Origin: Sandaracinaceae bacterium
Lineage (GTDB): Bacteria; Myxococcota_A; Polyangia; Polyangiales; JADJQN01
Length of the DNA stretch: 64,000 nucleotides
Direction of reading: 5' to 3'
Assembly: GCA_016712745.1 (NCBI GenBank)
Contig: JADJQN010000003.1
Coordinates: 558,001-622,000 of the forward strand
Positions 62,301 through 64,000 of this stretch are shown here, piece after piece. Below the pieces are notes generated by a model, which searched no databases, was not told the origin of the DNA, and was given only the letters and a program-made list of their open reading frames with translations. The first letter of the stretch is position 1, and the number at the start of each line of letters is the position of its first letter. The translations under genes and the position numbers were made by a program.

Positions 62301-62416
62301 TGCTCATCGTGCCCGTTGCGTATTCTCTCTTCGATGATGCCGGCTGCTTCCTCGCGAAGATCCGCAGCAAATCGCGGCCCAGCGCTGCTGGCGAGGACAG
62401 AGCCCCCTCGGCTTGA
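59315..62416 (+). CDS. RND-family efflux permease (AcrB/HAE-like)
   Basis: A 1033-aa inner-membrane proton-driven drug or metabolite exporter, 12 predicted helices with two large periplasmic loops. The N-terminus (SISEICVRRPVFATMLVAAA, then LRKLGVDQYPDVEIPTVTVQ) is typical of the hydrophobe/amphiphile exporter branch. The helix-4 proton-relay Asp pair is in GIVIDDAIVVLENVFRH, and IFLPTAFMEGRVG and the C-terminal MLFGIVKKNGILQVDYTN are further family marks. The heavy-metal-branch helix-4 acid pattern is absent, so organic substrates are more likely. It starts within the adaptor's stop (ATGA). Confidence 0.95.
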   Translation: MSISEICVRRPVFATMLVAAAVAFGILSLRKLGVDQYPDVEIPTVTVQTTLRGASPEEIETQVTKPIEDAVSTAEGIDELRSVSIEGISTVTVNFVLDRNRDQATQDVRDKVAAILGNLPVGTLPPVVTRFDTTAIPVLTLVLSGDRDLREITDIARRTLKEPLEGVSGVGQIQIVGGRVRAFDVELDANALAARQISVEQVRAAIASQNVELPGGRVASTQREDVLRTMARVRNAAELGRLVVAQRPGAPVLLSEIASVHDAEEDPRSLSRLDGNNAVALVVQKQSGTNTVEVVDTILARLTQLRDAMPRDLKIDIIRDQSTFIRRSIHEVELHLVLGGFLASLAVLFFMGSFRSMFIAAIAIPSSIITTFAILRLLGYTLNNFTLLALTLAVGIVIDDAIVVLENVFRHVEEGMKPFEAAIKGTKEITLAVVATTLSLIVIFLPTAFMEGRVGRFWRSFGITVAFAIAVSLFISLTLTPMLCSRLLKKPSEASKAKGPSLVARFNNRLDTLYGHLVAWSLRWRWLVVIISIATVASIVPLIGKVAKEFIPVDDTSDFSVALTLPEGASLASGSALTRQIEEKLRRIRGVEHVFTRIGSLRGGDDVTESEIYVQVTDIEKRSYPLSAVMAEARTAMREFVDLRPAVSSVNSFSGGGRGTQLSFSLRGPDLTQLDSLAGQIMSRMRSERGFVDVDSVSAVRKPEVRVAVDRARAADLGVQAGDVAAALRTLVGGEPVSKIRDGDLQYDVWLRLRPEHRSSLEMLRSLPLYSANGLVRLDALATLTRDRSPAQITRLNRVRQVEVGSNVDGITLGAAVDRVRAIAASMNLPQGYEVVFSGRAKIMGETIASFLTALGLSFLFMYMVLAAQFESFLHPITIMLSLPLSLPFALVSLLIMNDTLNIYSAFGVFMLFGIVKKNGILQVDYTNTLRRNGVPRDTAIIEANKTRLRPILMTTLTLIAGMMPIALGRGPGAAARASMANVIIGGQALSLLITLLIVPVAYSLFDDAGCFLAKIRSKSRPSAAGEDRAPSA

Positions 62417-62441
62417 CACTGAGGTGCTCAGGCACTCCAAT
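62413..62441 (+). promoter_or_regulatory. Promoter of the aldehyde dehydrogenase gene
   Basis: TTGACA (62413-62418, over the permease stop), a 17-base spacer, TCCAAT (62436-62441), then 7 bases to ATG 62449. The expected start point falls on or next to the ATG, so the transcript is predicted to be leaderless. Confidence 0.5.
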
Positions 62442-62448
62442 TCACGTC

Positions 62449-63843
62449 ATGCCTCTCGACGCGACGTCTACCGGTTCTGCCATCCCTGCCGTTGTTTCGG
62501 GTCTTCGCCGAACGTTTCGCTCGGAGCGAACGCGCTCCATGGAATGGCGGCGCGCGCAGCTGCAGCGCATGCGCACCATGATGGCTGAGCGCGAGAATGA
62601 CATCTTGGACGCGCTTGCCAAAGACATGCGTATGCCCAAGTACGAAGCGTTCATAAGCGTGATGGCGCTCATCAACGCCGAGATCGACCACGCCGAAAAG
62701 CACTTGAGTGAGTGGATGCGCCCGAAGCGTGTCTCAACATCACTTGCCAACATGCCTGCGAGCAGCCGTATCTTGGCAGAGCCTCTCGGTGTCGTATTGA
62801 TCATCGGCCCCTGGAACTACCCGGTTCAGCTCATGCTCTCGCCACTGGTGGGCGCCATTGCAGCAGGCAACTGCGCGCTGCTCAAACCGTCCGAGCACGC
62901 GCCGGCGAGCGAAGCCCTGATCGCCAGCATGATTCCTCAGTATCTCGATAGCGAAGCGATCAAAGTCGTGCTTGGCGGAGTGCCCGAGACGACCGCGGTC
63001 TTGAACGAGCGATTCGATCACATATTCTTCACTGGCAGCGTAAACGTTGGCCGCATTGTCATGCAGGCTGCGGCAAAGCATCTGACGCCAGTGACGCTCG
63101 AGCTTGGCGGCAAAAGTCCGTGCATCGTCGCGAAGAACGCGAACCTCGACGCTGCCGCGAAGCGGATTGTGTGGGGCAAGTTCTACAACGCCGGCCAGAC
63201 CTGCATCGCACCCGACTACATTCTCGTCGATGCGAGCGTCGAGGCCGAGCTCGTAGCTAAAATGAAGGCGGCACTCAGTACCTTCCTCGGCCCCGATCCC
63301 AAGCAAAGCAGCGACTACGGACGCATCATTCATGCGGGTCATCACGCACGCCTCGTTTCGTTCATCAAGGATGGCGAGGTCGTCGTCGGAGGCGACAGCG
63401 ACGAGAACGAGCTCTACATCGCGCCGACGATTCTGCGAAACGTATCGCCAGACTCACGCATCATGACCGAAGAGATCTTCGGCCCCATTTTGCCCGTATT
63501 GCCGGTGAAAGACCTTGAAGCCGCGATCGAGTTCGTCAACGAGCGCGAGAAGCCGCTCGCACTCTACGTATTTAGTAACGACTCGGACACGCAAGATGAA
63601 GTGCTCCTGCGAACAAGCTCGGGCGGCGCGTGCGTAAATGACGTCGTCGCACACATTGGTTGCGGCAGCCTTCCGTTTGGCGGCGTGGGCGAGAGCGGAA
63701 TGGGCGCCTACCACGGCCGCGCAAGCTTCGACGCCTTCAGCCACCACAAATCCATCCTCGACAAAGCCCTCTTCATCGAGCCGCCTCTGCGCTACGCCCC
63801 CTACGACAACTCCAAACTAAAATGGGCCCGCCGCCTCATCTAG
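62449..63843 (+). CDS. Aldehyde dehydrogenase, class 3-like
   Basis: A 464-aa NAD(P)-dependent aldehyde dehydrogenase. Its compact length and lack of the long N-terminal arm are class 3 (fatty/aromatic aldehyde) features. Visible motifs are GVVLIIGPWNYPVQLMLSPL, LLKPSEHAPA, FFTGSVNVGR, the catalytic-Glu segment VTLELGGKSPCIV, the nucleophile in FYNAGQTCIAPDY, EEIFGPILPVLPV and LPFGGVGESGMGAYHG. ATG 62449 fits the family start; TTG 62413 upstream coincides with a -35 box. It is separated from the permease stop by 32 bases. Confidence 0.95.
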   Translation: MPLDATSTGSAIPAVVSGLRRTFRSERTRSMEWRRAQLQRMRTMMAERENDILDALAKDMRMPKYEAFISVMALINAEIDHAEKHLSEWMRPKRVSTSLANMPASSRILAEPLGVVLIIGPWNYPVQLMLSPLVGAIAAGNCALLKPSEHAPASEALIASMIPQYLDSEAIKVVLGGVPETTAVLNERFDHIFFTGSVNVGRIVMQAAAKHLTPVTLELGGKSPCIVAKNANLDAAAKRIVWGKFYNAGQTCIAPDYILVDASVEAELVAKMKAALSTFLGPDPKQSSDYGRIIHAGHHARLVSFIKDGEVVVGGDSDENELYIAPTILRNVSPDSRIMTEEIFGPILPVLPVKDLEAAIEFVNEREKPLALYVFSNDSDTQDEVLLRTSSGGACVNDVVAHIGCGSLPFGGVGESGMGAYHGRASFDAFSHHKSILDKALFIEPPLRYAPYDNSKLKWARRLI

Positions 63844-64000
63844 CGTCTCGCTTGGCGTCTGGCGTTCGGCTGCTGGCCTCGGGTGGAGTTGGTTTACAAG
63901 AGATCAAAAGGTCAAGAGGAAGACAGTTGGGGGGGCCGAACTGCTTTGCGCGAGCCATGCCCTCCACCAAACGGCGCGTCGCGTTCCAAAAACTAAAACG
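63844..64000. other. End-of-window stretch without a supported gene
   Basis: These 157 bases hold no gene I can support. On the minus strand an ATG at 63958, behind GGTGGAGGG, opens a frame of about 40 codons (MARAKQFGPP...) ending at 63836. It is too short and too Pro-rich to call, though the first residues recall the start of REP-associated transposases. Confidence 0.3.

Noticed and set aside
1..64000. tRNA, rRNA, prophage, integrase or intact insertion sequence
   Set aside because: None was seen on either strand; gene content is chromosomal and uniform in style.

Overview
The window looks like a chromosomal segment from a myxobacterium-like member of the Myxococcota (former Deltaproteobacteria), probably Polyangiales/Sandaracinaceae-like. 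This is inferred from gene content, not from a marker gene. The signs are Ser/Thr kinases with C-terminal membrane or TPR tails, many lipoproteins with Asp-Ala-Gly-rich linkers, a MopE-type DNCNG motif, several large zinc-ribbon/TPR proteins, and a gliding-motility-type (Glt/AgmX) envelope cluster. GC is moderately high by eye. Coding density is very high and many adjacent genes overlap by 4 bases (ATGA/GTGA), so translational coupling is the norm. There is no rRNA, tRNA, CRISPR array, prophage or intact transposase. No gap between genes exceeds 300 bases.

Layout. 1-1.8 kb (-): bL21-bL27-HAD-IG 5'-nucleotidase (cut by the window start). 1.9-3.7 kb (+): a disordered protein with an Asp-Ser tract and 20 PRRDFG repeats. 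3.85-8.2 kb (+): a four-gene operon of di-haem oxidoreductase, imelysin, cytochrome P460-like lipoprotein and porin. 8.2-18.3 kb (-): a Calx-beta-like/propeller lipoprotein split by a frameshift, a Cys-rich lipoprotein, a zinc-ribbon Ser/Thr kinase, a YfaP/DUF2135-like protein and a tandem bPH membrane protein. 18.4-21 kb (+): nucleoside salvage (purine nucleoside phosphorylase, cytidine deaminase, amidohydrolase). 21-25 kb (-): a 1275-aa zinc-ribbon/TPR protein. 25-30.3 kb (+): zapA, 5-formyl-THF cyclo-ligase, sigma factor, uvrC, small proteins. 30.3-38 kb: histidine kinase, TerB-like, PilZ, amino-acid dehydrogenase, PhnA-like, VWA lipoprotein, and a C2-PDZ lipoprotein with a barrel protein. 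38-41.4 kb (+): pyruvate kinase, Ser/Thr kinase, small membrane protein. 41.4-53.8 kb (-): a Ser/Gln-tailed lipoprotein, then a long nearly continuous operon running from 53.8 down to 42.4 kb that encodes a barrel, periplasmic TPR proteins, a GltG-like FHA/TM/AgmX-tail protein and two more envelope proteins. 53.9-56.8 kb (-): cysteine synthase and a GAF/HD-GYP protein. 56.8-62.4 kb: a tripartite RND efflux system (TolC-like divergent from adaptor and permease). 62.4-63.8 kb (+): aldehyde dehydrogenase.

Main points for a second look: (1) the haem/imelysin/P460/porin operon, whose first gene seems to start at an ATC codon just behind a promoter; (2) a recurrent promoter arrangement that predicts leaderless mRNAs; (3) a ~170-bp nested palindrome after the salvage operon and three GGGGACGTTCCCC-type palindromes at 42.3 kb, resembling REP/MITE elements; (4) two genes each broken by one apparent missing base (about 10,155 and 58,452); (5) the PRRDFG/Asp-Ser disordered protein and the LDLPxP motif array of the zinc-ribbon TPR protein. 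Starts were chosen by signal peptide, Shine-Dalgarno (SD) sequence, gene overlap or family alignment, and several remain uncertain as stated.
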